NCBI GenBank assembly: GCA_025462865.1 | Contig: JAOAPI010000172.1 | Coordinates: forward strand, 54,251 to 118,250 | Direction: 5' to 3' | DNA from: Candidatus Sulfotelmatobacter sp. | Lineage (GTDB): Bacteria; Acidobacteriota; Terriglobia; Terriglobales; Acidobacteriaceae | Length of the DNA: 64,000 nt | In this document: one piece after another, positions 17,589-25,968 of the stretch | Layout of the letters: each line of letters begins with the position of its first letter | How positions within the stretch are numbered: the stretch's first letter is position 1 | Notes under the pieces: generated by a model | Databases searched by the model: none | Told to the model about the DNA's origin: nothing | The model's input: only the letters and a program-made list of their open reading frames with translations | Made by a program: the position numbers and the translations under genes

Positions 17589-20036
17589 TTATTGCGGAGT
17601 CTTCAGCATTGGAACGTCTGCCGTGACCACCGTGGAGGGGTCATCGCGAAGTTTGATGTAGAGAGTGGTTCCTTTGAGCGAGGGAATCCTCAGTTCGGAT
17701 TCAACGAAGCCATCCGGAACCGACACTGCGTTGGTGAAATCGGGATCGGAGCTGACCGCATCGATCAGAAACAGTTTGTCTCCACTGAGCGTGCACTGCG
17801 TCTCCGCGCCACGCGCGCAGCGGACTCCTTCGAGCACAGGAATTCGTACCAGCGTGACCAATGGCTGCCAGTCACCGTCGATACCCTCCACTGAGATGGG
17901 ACGAAACTTCAGCGGCCCGAATGCCGATGGCCCCAGCAACTTCATGGGATCGAGCACGGCGAATACAGTTTTGGAATCCTGCCGTGTAAGATTGCCGTCC
18001 TTCTCGCTCAGCAACACCCGAAAGGATTCATCGGCGGTGGCGATTTCGATTTTCTCGCTCGGAGGAAAATTATCCGGCACCTGCGTCTTCAGAAAGAAAT
18101 TCAGGCGTCCGTCTTGAGGCAGTTCGCCCTGACTTTCGAGGCGAATCTGGGACGGCATAGCCGATGGTTCCGATTGCACGCTCTTGCTCAGCAGCGTAAC
18201 GCGCGGACGAGGGGCTTCCACCGAAGTCTTCAGATCCAAAGAGCGGCCATCCTTCAGCGCCACGCGAACCATAATGGAATCACCGGCGTGGAACCGGCTG
18301 TTCACCGCCGAGTCCTGGGAGACGAGCTTCAATTCGTCCTGCTGGTTGGCGCGAGATAGTGTCTGCGGAAGGAATTGCAGGCCGTCCACATCGACCGACG
18401 TGACTTGATCGAGCCGGGTGCCTTTGAGCAGCCCGTCGGCATCTCCCGCATGAATGGTGAAGGCGTCCAGCCGCCCGGCTTCGGAGTAAGTGTGCAGCGG
18501 AATTTCATCCGGCGGTCGCGAGCCGAGCTTGTGGATTACGATGGCCACCGTCCCGGCAGTCGCGGTTTGCAACGGGACTTTTACCTCCAGTTCGTCAGGC
18601 TTAGCAATTTTCCAGCTTGTCTCGGCGGTCTTCCCTTTCTCATCGCGGAAGCTGACGCCGCTTACGCAGCATGCGTCGGGGGACTGCAGATGCAAGGTAT
18701 CCTCGCGGCCGACAATGAGGGCGCTGGCGTCTTTGGACGCGACAATCCACTGGCCTGGGGTCGAACTGCGCAGCCGGAAGTGTGGACCGTCAAAAGGGCG
18801 AAAGCCCCAACTCCCTCGGATGACGCCGCCGACCTCGCCCTCTAGTGCCACCGACTGCATTGCTTTCGTATCGACTACGAAACCACCGCGCCCGGGATCG
18901 GGCACCGCCGGCAGATCAATCCCGGGACCTGATTTGGTTTCCACATGAAGAATCAGGTCGTGAGCCAGCGCGGTGGCAAATACCAGAGGAGCACTGTCAG
19001 CCGGGAGCACTAAAGATGGCGTATCCACGCAGAATACTTGCGCCGGGTCAATGGCGCGCAACGGAGGAGTGGCTGCCGTGCGTACCAATGGAAGCGCGAT
19101 CACGATAACCGATTTTGGATTGCGAAACGAAGGGGGAGAATTCAGCCGCAGGTTGAGGTTGTCCTGCTTGGGTAGCGAGAGAGCTGGAATGTACTGATAT
19201 TGCGCTGTGTGAGCGCTGCCAAGAATGCGTACGACATCCACGACGGCACCAACGTAAGCGCTGTAGTAGCCGCCGCGCGCGGTGGGTGTGGCGCTGACTT
19301 GTGCCAGCAAATCAGTTGGAGAGCCCGTGGTCAGTGTCGTCACCATATTCTGGCTGTGAGCGTCGTCTAGAACGAGCTGGTCGGTATTCTGAGTAAGACA
19401 GGGAACCTGCTGCGCGCTGGGCTTGTCGAAACATTGCTGGTCGAGGCGCATGTTGAGGCTGCGAGCCAGCAATGTGGTGTGCGCCTTCATTTTTTCGGGA
19501 TCGACGATCGATGATTCCCGGACCGAGTCGAGATATTTTTCCAGACGCTGGCGGTCGAGGCTGGCCTGATCTAAATCCTGCGCGGCCCGCACGAAGGCTC
19601 CTGGTTTGCCGCGAACGGCGTTGCGCAAGCTGCTGAACGCTCCCCCGGTTTCCGGCGCCAGGAAAACGATTGCCTCTTCGGCTCCTTCAGGAACAGTGAT
19701 AAAAATTCCTTCTTCGCGGACCGGCTTGCTCCAGGCGTCGACGCGGGTGAACCAGGAGTCTGGCGGAGGATTCGTTGCTCCGCGCATGAATGCCACAACC
19801 ATCACATAGCGGACTGATTGGGTCTCGGGCAAATCAGGATGGACCCACAAACGATCTTTCGATTGCAGGTTAGGAACTTCGGAGATCGGCAGCGTGCGGC
19901 CGTCGCGCTGTACCCTCACTTCCACCTTCGGTCCGATCAGGTCAAACGCTGCGGTATCGGCCCACAGCCCCGTGGGCAACAGGAACAATAGAAGGCTGAG
20001 TGAAGTTCTTCGAAGGCGCCGGCCCAAATCCATCAA
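17589..20036 (-). CDS. Large exported protein of unknown function
   Basis: An 815-aa protein with a signal peptide (MMDLGRRLRRTSLSLLLFLLPTGLWA) and no further membrane segment, so probably periplasmic or secreted. The body is rich in predicted beta strands and charged turns; residues 215-260 contain two cysteines (near QQCF and PCLTQ). Two further Cys pairs occur, one near residue 467 (DACCVSG) and one near residue 765 (VRCARGAETQC). I recognise no catalytic motif or known domain. It lies downstream of the bactofilin gene but is separated by a terminator-like hairpin, so it probably has its own promoter. Confidence 0.75.
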   Translation of the reverse strand: MMDLGRRLRRTSLSLLLFLLPTGLWADTAAFDLIGPKVEVRVQRDGRTLPISEVPNLQSKDRLWVHPDLPETQSVRYVMVVAFMRGATNPPPDSWFTRVDAWSKPVREEGIFITVPEGAEEAIVFLAPETGGAFSSLRNAVRGKPGAFVRAAQDLDQASLDRQRLEKYLDSVRESSIVDPEKMKAHTTLLARSLNMRLDQQCFDKPSAQQVPCLTQNTDQLVLDDAHSQNMVTTLTTGSPTDLLAQVSATPTARGGYYSAYVGAVVDVVRILGSAHTAQYQYIPALSLPKQDNLNLRLNSPPSFRNPKSVIVIALPLVRTAATPPLRAIDPAQVFCVDTPSLVLPADSAPLVFATALAHDLILHVETKSGPGIDLPAVPDPGRGGFVVDTKAMQSVALEGEVGGVIRGSWGFRPFDGPHFRLRSSTPGQWIVASKDASALIVGREDTLHLQSPDACCVSGVSFRDEKGKTAETSWKIAKPDELEVKVPLQTATAGTVAIVIHKLGSRPPDEIPLHTYSEAGRLDAFTIHAGDADGLLKGTRLDQVTSVDVDGLQFLPQTLSRANQQDELKLVSQDSAVNSRFHAGDSIMVRVALKDGRSLDLKTSVEAPRPRVTLLSKSVQSEPSAMPSQIRLESQGELPQDGRLNFFLKTQVPDNFPPSEKIEIATADESFRVLLSEKDGNLTRQDSKTVFAVLDPMKLLGPSAFGPLKFRPISVEGIDGDWQPLVTLVRIPVLEGVRCARGAETQCTLSGDKLFLIDAVSSDPDFTNAVSVPDGFVESELRIPSLKGTTLYIKLRDDPSTVVTADVPMLKTPQ

Positions 20037-20219
20037 AAGGCAGTTCTCCCTGTGAGAAATAGAAGCGGTCGTGAGTTACGACCAGAGTCAAAACGAAACA
20101 GGCACATGCGCGAAAAAATCTGTGGAGGCTTTAATGATACTGCGGTCAGCCGCGGGGAGCAATTGATCCACAGACTCGCAAGTTCAGTGGCAGATGCCAG
20201 AACGGCAGGTACAAGAGAA

Positions 20220-20256
20220 AGCGGCGAAGTTCGCATTCTGTGCGAACTTCGCCGCT
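20220..20256 (-). terminator. Strong hairpin terminator downstream of bactofilin
   Basis: A perfect 16-bp stem (20220-20235 with 20241-20256) and a 5-nt loop. Read on the minus strand it is followed by TTTCTCTT. It lies 78 bp past the bactofilin stop and upstream of the large exported gene, so it separates the two transcription units. Confidence 0.75.
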
Positions 20257-20333
20257 CATCTTTGTTACTGAACTCCCTTAACCGTTACTGAACTCACTTC
20301 ACCAAATTCAAAACGGGGGCTTCTACAGCGAAC

Positions 20334-20900
20334 TTAAGCACGCGCTCCAACCGCTGCCGGCTCGGGAGCGTTCTTCTCTTCACCGTTCGCCTTGGTCGGG
20401 GTCTGCGTCTGGGTAGGCTGTCCACCCTTGCGGATGTCGATTCCGCCCTTGAAGTAGGCTCCGTCTTCAATGGAGATGCGGGCGGCGACTACATCGCCGG
20501 TGAGAGAACCATCGCTGCGAATATCCACGCGATCGCTGGCGGTGATGTTGCCGCGCACTTTGCCGAGCACGACGATCTCACGGGCGCTAATATTGGCGGC
20601 TACCACGCCATTGCGACCAACCGTCACCCGATTTCCGGAAAGACTGATGGAACCTTCAACCCGGCCATCAATATAAAGGGACTCAGAGCCAGTGACCTCG
20701 CCCTTAATTACCAGCGATTTGCCGATCGTCGCCTGATCCGCAGTAGTAGTGGTTGAAGAAGAGGTAGCCGGACGCGGGGCAACTGCGGGTTCATTCGCCA
20801 TGGTTGCAGGGGCGCTCGGTGAGGACATCATTGGACGCTCCGGGTCGGCTGGCCGGCCAGGGGTCGTAGGCTGATTCGTCGGCTTCCACATGGGTTGCAA
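20334..20900 (-). CDS. Bactofilin (polymer-forming cytoskeletal protein)
   Basis: A 188-aa protein. The core (about residues 57-150) is the bactofilin beta-helix: TIGKSLVIKGEVTGSESLYIDGRVEGSISL, then hydrophobic/glycine repeats including GKVRGNITASDRVDIRSDGSLTGDVVA. Flanks are disordered and Pro/Ala/Thr-rich. Bactofilins form nucleotide-independent filaments that scaffold cell-wall or division machinery at the membrane. No peptidase (M23) neighbour is present, unlike in many other genomes. Confidence 0.93.
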   Translation of the reverse strand: MQPMWKPTNQPTTPGRPADPERPMMSSPSAPATMANEPAVAPRPATSSSTTTTADQATIGKSLVIKGEVTGSESLYIDGRVEGSISLSGNRVTVGRNGVVAANISAREIVVLGKVRGNITASDRVDIRSDGSLTGDVVAARISIEDGAYFKGGIDIRKGGQPTQTQTPTKANGEEKNAPEPAAVGARA

Positions 20901-21200
20901 AGTTCCTTTCCTCGTTGGGATCGTGGCTCACTGGCCGCACTTGCGTGACCAAATGAAATTGTACTCCCCAGTCTCAAAATGAGCACTGTGGAAAACCCTT
21001 TATTTTCAATGAAGTTTTCTAGAATGGTACGGACTTGCGTGCGCTGGGCCGTCGGTTTCGAATGCCAAGACCCTCCATTTTGGCACTCCCACAGTGTAAG
21101 GATTCCCGAAAAGATTCCGCCGGACTTACAGTTTTACGCGCTACCGGAGTATGCTCTTGGCTCGTCTATTGGAAGTACCTCTGTCTCCCCAGGAGCTACC

Positions 21201-21764
21201 ATGTTAGAACCAGCCGTCGTTAGTCCTCCAGCTTTAGCCGTCGCCCGTCCCCAGCGGGGCGAATACGCCCCCTATTACGAGCGCTACATTTCTCTCGTTC
21301 CGGGCGAGGACATTCTCAACACTCTGGATCAGCAACGTCGCCAGACCATGATGCTGCTTTCCGGCCGCGACGAGGCGGACGGAGATTTCCGCTATGCTCC
21401 GGGAAAATGGACTGCCAAAGAACTGTTAGGTCACCTGTGCGATAGCGAGCGCATTTTCGCCTACCGCGCACTCCGCATCTCGCGGGCTGATGCCACGCCT
21501 CTCGCGGGCTTTGAGCAGGACGACTATGTGATCAACGGTCCTTTTGCGAATCGTTCTCTGGCTGATCTGGTCGAAGAGTTCATCGCTGTGCGCCGTGCCA
21601 CAATCTCGCTGCTGCGTAACCTCGACGAAGCGGCATGGATGCGGCGGGGTACCGCTAACAAGAATGAAGTCAGCGTGCGCGGGCTGGCTTACATCATCGC
21701 GGGGCATGAGTTGCATCACCGCCAGATTCTGGAAGAAAAATACTTCTCGGCCAGCCAGTCATAG
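21201..21764 (+). CDS. DinB family protein
   Basis: A 187-aa protein of the DinB/YfiT four-helix-bundle superfamily. Conserved metal-type histidines occur in the family positions: LLGHLCDSERIFAYRALR near residue 76 and GHELHHRQILEEKYF at the end. Members are often thiol-dependent transferases or hydrolases; substrate unknown. The ATG at 21201 is chosen because AGGAG lies 5-9 bp upstream; the frame is open to 20979 but that part is not family-like. Two more DinB-type genes lie in the window (27673 and 48967). Confidence 0.85.
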   Translation: MLEPAVVSPPALAVARPQRGEYAPYYERYISLVPGEDILNTLDQQRRQTMMLLSGRDEADGDFRYAPGKWTAKELLGHLCDSERIFAYRALRISRADATPLAGFEQDDYVINGPFANRSLADLVEEFIAVRRATISLLRNLDEAAWMRRGTANKNEVSVRGLAYIIAGHELHHRQILEEKYFSASQS

Positions 21765-21838
21765 GTTATAGGTCGCAGGTTCCGGGTGTCCTGCTTGGGT
21801 TATGCTGAGAGCTGACGGCTGATAGCCGCAGCTCCCCC

Positions 21839-24466
21839 ATGCTCTCCGATTCCACCATCCTGAAACACATCGCTCGCCAGCCCAAGCGCTCTGCCGGATT
21901 CAAGCAACTCGTGCGCGAGCTGGGCTTGCACGGAAGCACCCGTGGAGAACTCGACGAGCACCTTCGGAAGCTGGTCGCCGCGGGTGAATTGGTGCAGCTC
22001 AACTCCGATCGCTACGCCTTGCCGCAACCCGCTACCGACAAGAATCTGGTTGTCGGACGCCTCACCATGCACCGTGACGGTTTTGGCTTCGTCCTCCCCG
22101 ATACGAACTCGCTGAGTCCGTCCCTCAAGTCGCGTCTTGTCGGCGACATCTTTATCCCGCCGCATGCCGTCGGCAATGCCATGCACGGCGATCGGGTGCT
22201 GGTAGATATTGTCGCCACACGTCCCGACGGCCGCGCTGAAGGCCGCATCGTGAGGCCGGTGGTGCGGGCGCATCCCACGGTGGTCGGAATTTTTCACTAC
22301 GGAAGCCGCCAAAATACCGTGAAGCCCATCGACAGCAAGATCACGATGGATATTGTTATTCCGCCGGGTTCGGAAATCCCGCAACCGCGCGTCGCGCCGG
22401 CCCCGGCGGCTGTCGAGAGGGCGCAGGCCCCAAGAAAACAGTCGGTAGACCGCGTGCTGGGCGACGAGGCCTCACGGAACAAACAGTGGGACGATCTTGA
22501 AGGCCTGGTCGTCGATGTAGAAATTACCGACTGGCCGACGCCTACGCAGAACCCGAAAGGCCGGGTCGTGGAAATCCTCGGCCAGCAAGATGATTTCGGC
22601 GTTGACGTTGAAATCATCATCCGCAAGTATCATCTGCCGCATCACTTCCCGGCGGCAACGCTGGAAGAAGCGCAGGAAATTCCCGCTATCATTCCCGCCA
22701 CGGAGCTTCGCCATCGCCGCGATTTCCGCAACCTCTCCATCGTCACCATTGATGGCGAAACGGCGCGCGACTTCGACGACGCTGTCACCGTCCGCCAACT
22801 TGCTGGCGGCAATTTCGAGTTGCAGGTTCACATTGCCGACGTCGCTCAATACGTTACGCCGGATTCCGCACTCGACCAAGAAGCGCGGCTGCGCGGTACC
22901 AGCGTCTACTTCCCCGATCGGGCCGTGCCCATGCTGCCGCTGGAACTTTCGACCGACATCTGCAGCCTGCGCCCGCAACTTGACCGGCTTGTACTGTCAT
23001 GCGTGATGCAGATCGATCCTCGCGGTGAAATCCTGAGCTATGAAGTTTGCCAAGGCGTGATTCGCTCCGCCGAGCGGATGACCTACACCGCCGTTAACGC
23101 CGTGATCGAAGGCGACATTGCGATGCGCGAGCGTTACGAGCCGCTCGTTCCGACCTTCGAACTGATGCGCGACCTCGCATTGATCCTCAACCGCAAACGC
23201 CAGCGCCGTGGATCGATTGACTTCGACCTGCCCGAGCCGGTCATCGAGTTTGACGAATTCGGTTTGATGAAGAGCATCAGTCGCTCCGAGCGGAATATCG
23301 CTCATCGACTGATCGAAGAATTCATGCTTTCGGCCAACGAGTGTGTCGCGCAGTATTTGGAATCGAAGCACATCGCGTCTCTCTATCGCGTGCACGAGAA
23401 GCCGGACGCCAAGCGCGTATACGATTTCGAAGTACTGGCGGCGACCTTCGGATATTCACTCGGCGTCGGTCCGCTTCCTGTTCATCGCGTCCAATTCAAG
23501 ACCGACCGCCGCGCCGCGCGAGGCACCGGAAAACAGGCGCGCACCATCGAAGTGCCGAAGGATATTCACATCACGCCGCGGATGTACCAGAAGCTGGCGG
23601 CCAAGATTGCCGGCAAACCGGAAGAGCGAATCCTGAGCTACCTGATGCTGCGCTCACTCAAGCAGGCGCGCTACTCGGAAGAGAATCTTGGCCACTTCGC
23701 GCTGGCGGCGACGAGTTATACGCACTTCACGTCGCCGATCCGCCGGTATCCGGATCTGATCGTGCACCGCATTTTGAAGGACGTGCTCCGCGAATCGGCG
23801 GAGCGACACGACGGCGATGTGCCGATCGGAGTTTACCCGCACAACGGTAGCGCCGGTGTCCCACCGGCCCACTCGCGGGCGAAAAGCCCGCAGCCATCGG
23901 AAGCATCCACTGTCTCAGCCGCCGCAGAAAATCCACGGGCTTCTTCGGGCCATCGGGACGCCGGCGCTACGCCCTGGTCCAAGCGCCGCGAACATGATAA
24001 GCAGCACGAAGCACTCAAAGGCCCGATCCCGCTCGAGGAATTGCACATCATCGCCGAAGAGTCCAGCCAATCCGAGCGCCGCGCCGACGAGGCCGAGCGC
24101 GACCTCATGGAATGGAAGAAAGCCAAATTCATGCAGGACCGCGTGGGCGAGGACTTCGACGGCCTGATCACCAGCGTTACCAAGTTCGGCTTCTTCGTCG
24201 AGCTGACGGATTTATTCGTGGAGGGCCTGGTCCCCCTGAACACGCTCACCGACGACGTCTATATCTACCACGAGAACACGCGCCAGATCATCGGCCAGCG
24301 CTCGCGCAAGACCTACAGCATGGGACAAAGAATTCGCGTGATCCTGGATCGCGTTGATCCGGTGGAAAAGAAAATTCAATTCGCGGTCTTCGAGGAAGCG
24401 CCGCTGCGGTATGCAGCGCAACCATCCTCGCGAAAATCAAAGCGCAAGCGACCGAGACCTTCCTAA
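21839..24466 (+). CDS. rnr: Ribonuclease R with an in-frame palindromic-repeat insertion
   Basis: 3'-5' exoribonuclease degrading structured RNA. The 875-aa protein has an N-terminal winged-helix/cold-shock region (GRLTMHRDGFGFVLPD near residue 75), the RNB catalytic domain with the aspartate cluster TIDGETARDFDDAVTV near residue 302, a TSPIRRYPDLIVHRIL end to that domain near residue 630, and an S1 domain (about 770-850: DFDGLITSVTKFGFFVEL). Between RNB and S1, residues about 670-711 are a low-complexity Ala/Pro/Ser/Arg stretch encoded by a REP-like palindrome (23847-23970) that keeps the frame. The rest is typical, so the enzyme is probably active. Confidence 0.93.
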   Translation: MLSDSTILKHIARQPKRSAGFKQLVRELGLHGSTRGELDEHLRKLVAAGELVQLNSDRYALPQPATDKNLVVGRLTMHRDGFGFVLPDTNSLSPSLKSRLVGDIFIPPHAVGNAMHGDRVLVDIVATRPDGRAEGRIVRPVVRAHPTVVGIFHYGSRQNTVKPIDSKITMDIVIPPGSEIPQPRVAPAPAAVERAQAPRKQSVDRVLGDEASRNKQWDDLEGLVVDVEITDWPTPTQNPKGRVVEILGQQDDFGVDVEIIIRKYHLPHHFPAATLEEAQEIPAIIPATELRHRRDFRNLSIVTIDGETARDFDDAVTVRQLAGGNFELQVHIADVAQYVTPDSALDQEARLRGTSVYFPDRAVPMLPLELSTDICSLRPQLDRLVLSCVMQIDPRGEILSYEVCQGVIRSAERMTYTAVNAVIEGDIAMRERYEPLVPTFELMRDLALILNRKRQRRGSIDFDLPEPVIEFDEFGLMKSISRSERNIAHRLIEEFMLSANECVAQYLESKHIASLYRVHEKPDAKRVYDFEVLAATFGYSLGVGPLPVHRVQFKTDRRAARGTGKQARTIEVPKDIHITPRMYQKLAAKIAGKPEERILSYLMLRSLKQARYSEENLGHFALAATSYTHFTSPIRRYPDLIVHRILKDVLRESAERHDGDVPIGVYPHNGSAGVPPAHSRAKSPQPSEASTVSAAAENPRASSGHRDAGATPWSKRREHDKQHEALKGPIPLEELHIIAEESSQSERRADEAERDLMEWKKAKFMQDRVGEDFDGLITSVTKFGFFVELTDLFVEGLVPLNTLTDDVYIYHENTRQIIGQRSRKTYSMGQRIRVILDRVDPVEKKIQFAVFEEAPLRYAAQPSSRKSKRKRPRPS
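23847..23970. repeat. REP-like palindromic element inside rnr
   Basis: Arms at 23847-23870 (GTAGCGCCGGTGTCCCACCG then GCCC) and 23947-23970 are inverted repeats: the reverse complement of the right arm matches the left in 20 of 24 positions. A shorter internal hairpin (GCGGGC, GAAA, AGCCCGC) lies near 23875. The element is translated as an in-frame linker beginning SAGVPPA and ending DAGAT. Confidence 0.75.
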
Positions 24467-24518
24467 CAAATGCGGCGAAACCGCGCCTCTAATGGTAAAA
24501 TCCTTGAGTTAACCCCAT

Positions 24519-24541
24519 CCGCTGCGGACGCGAAGCAGCGG
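24519..24541 (+). terminator. Possible weak terminator hairpin after rnr
   Basis: CCGCTGC at 24519-24525 pairs with GCAGCGG at 24535-24541 (9-nt loop), followed by GTTCCTTCC. The T-tract is weak and the hairpin lies only 13 bp before the tRNA gene, so it may instead be a processing or promoter-adjacent structure. Confidence 0.35.
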
Positions 24542-24554
24542 GTTCCTTCCTAGT

Positions 24555-24631
24555 CGGGACGTGGCTCAGCCTGGTAGAGCACTCGCTTGGGGTGCGAGGG
24601 GTCGGCAGTTCAAATCTGCCCGTCCCGACCA
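24555..24631 (+). tRNA. tRNA-Pro (anticodon GGG)
   Basis: A 77-nt cloverleaf. The acceptor stem CGGGACG pairs with CGTCCCG, the D-arm has GCTC and AGC, the anticodon stem CTCGC/GCGAG holds the loop TTGGGGT (anticodon GGG), and the T-arm GGCAG-TTCAAAT-CTGCC is canonical. The CCA end is encoded (24629-24631). Confidence 0.96.
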
Positions 24632-24818
24632 ATTTCAGCTCGCAGTGCGCGAATCTGCACTTCTGTTTCTCCCGCGAACCAAGAAAAGCACTTTGACCGG
24701 AAGCATTACTCCCTCACAATCGGACAAAGTTTCAATCACGTAAGACCGTCGCACGCCGCCTCGTCAAAGTTCTTTGCAAAACCGCGATTGCAAGTAGTTC
24801 ACACTCGGGGGAATTCCT

Positions 24819-25016
24819 ATGTCCGGGCAAGTCATTCTGTATTTCGAGGATCAAGCCGACGCTCTGCGTTTTGCATTGGCCGCTGGGTCGGTAATGGCGG
24901 GCGACGCTGCTCGCTTCACTGACGATCTGATTCAGGAGACGGCGCGCGTCAGCCGTATTCGCCTGGATGCTGCTAACGCGGGAAAAATAAAGAAGACAGC
25001 CTCGACCGCTGCCTGA
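24819..25016 (+). CDS. Small hypothetical protein
   Basis: A 65-aa soluble protein with an ATG start and a purine-rich GGGGGAA stretch 6 bp upstream. The N-terminal strand (QVILYFEDQADALRFALAAG) is followed by a helix and a Lys/Ala-rich tail. I do not recognise the family. Composition and the well-placed ribosome site favour a real gene. Confidence 0.55.
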   Translation: MSGQVILYFEDQADALRFALAAGSVMAGDAARFTDDLIQETARVSRIRLDAANAGKIKKTASTAA

Positions 25017-25046
25017 ACACTTAAGACTATAAGACCCAATCCCCGG

Positions 25047-25451
25047 CTACCCAGTGCGCCGCGTGGAGAGCAAATTCAAAATCTCGCGCAGGCCTTGGCG
25101 GATGCGCTGAATCTCGGCTGACGATTGCCCGGGAAACGGAATCGCGCCCTGCCCTTTATCGTTTTTCGACTCCGACCGCAATTGCTGCCGAGCGCCCACG
25201 ATCGTGAAACCCTGATCGTAAAGAAGCTGTTTGATTCGCAAGACGTTTTCTACGTCACGTCTGCGATACATGCGCTGTCCGGTACTGCTTTTCACCGGCT
25301 TAAGTTGTGGGAATTCGCTTTCCCAGAAGCGCAGCACGTAGGCCGGCAGCCGGCACAGAGTCGCTACTTCGCCGATGCGGAAGTACAGCTTGTCGGGAAT
25401 GAAGATCTCATCCGTCTTGTGCTTCCCCGCGCTCTTCGTCCTGGGACTCAT
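25047..25451 (-). CDS. MerR family transcriptional regulator
   Basis: A 134-aa protein. The MerR winged-helix domain spans about residues 22-92: [31 protein letters not shown], then the wing [27 protein letters not shown]. There is no C-terminal effector domain with cysteines, so it resembles the short, metal-independent MerR proteins. Upstream on the same strand are a 12-codon lysine-rich ORF and an intrinsic terminator (25560-25683), which may regulate it. Confidence 0.9.
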   Translation of the reverse strand: MSPRTKSAGKHKTDEIFIPDKLYFRIGEVATLCRLPAYVLRFWESEFPQLKPVKSSTGQRMYRRRDVENVLRIKQLLYDQGFTIVGARQQLRSESKNDKGQGAIPFPGQSSAEIQRIRQGLREILNLLSTRRTG

Positions 25452-25559
25452 GTTCTTCGCACCCGTTGTCAGCTGTTTTCGACGTCAGCGTGCAATATTG
25501 TGACACACAGACAGCCTCACCGTTGAGAATTTTGCGGCCGCGCAAGAGCAGTTGCCCGC

Positions 25560-25600
25560 AAAAAGGAAACGCCTCTCAAGAGGTGCTTCTCCTGAGAGGC
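25560..25600 (-). terminator. Intrinsic terminator upstream of merR
   Basis: On the minus strand GCCTCTCA (25600-25593) pairs with TGAGAGGC (25578-25571), followed by GTTTCCTTTTT. A perfect 8-bp stem with a 14-nt loop and a clear T-tract. It lies 44 bp past the mini-ORF stop and 119 bp before the merR start. Confidence 0.75.
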
Positions 25601-25644
25601 TGGTTGAAAATCTCGGCCCGTGCGAAGTATCGTTTCGCCGACGA

Positions 25645-25683
25645 TTAATGTTTCTTCTTTTTTGCCTTCTTTTTCGTTGCCAT
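25645..25683 (-). CDS. 12-codon lysine-rich mini-ORF (candidate leader peptide)
   Basis: Encodes MATKKKAKKKKH and stops at TAA. A near-perfect ribosome site (GGAGG) sits 7 nt before the ATG. Seven of twelve codons are Lys (AAA and AAG). A terminator follows at 25600-25571 and the merR gene after it on the same strand. Upstream there is a perfect -35-like TTGACA at 25816-25811 but only a weak -10 match. It may be a lysine-run leader controlling merR, a stand-alone basic microprotein, or a remnant; the sequence alone cannot decide. Confidence 0.5.
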   Translation of the reverse strand: MATKKKAKKKKH

Positions 25684-25968
25684 GAAGGTTCCTCCGTGAG
25701 CGATTTTCCCTTGCAAAGGTTGCGAACTACTGGGCCCGAATACAGAAGCCACCCAACTCATAGTACGGGTAGCGTTATTAATACAAGATATTGCGGCAGT
25801 ATGAACAGAGTGTCAACACAATTTTGCATGCAATCGAAAATTTCTGATGGCGCCAGTTGGTGGTTGGACATTTCTGAGAAAGCAAAACACGAGTATGCGG
25901 GTCATTTTGAAATGCCCGAACGACGAACGGCTACCGACCAACGACCCACTTCCGGTACACTGCGCCTC

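Noticed and set aside
24555..24631. tRNA-Pro as an integration site
   Set aside because: No repeated 3' tRNA segment, integrase or phage gene lies in the following sequence.
25552..25968. Longer hydantoinase reading frame starting at 25552
   Set aside because: The upstream 139 codons are not family-like and overlap the mini-ORF and terminator; ATG 25969 fits the family.
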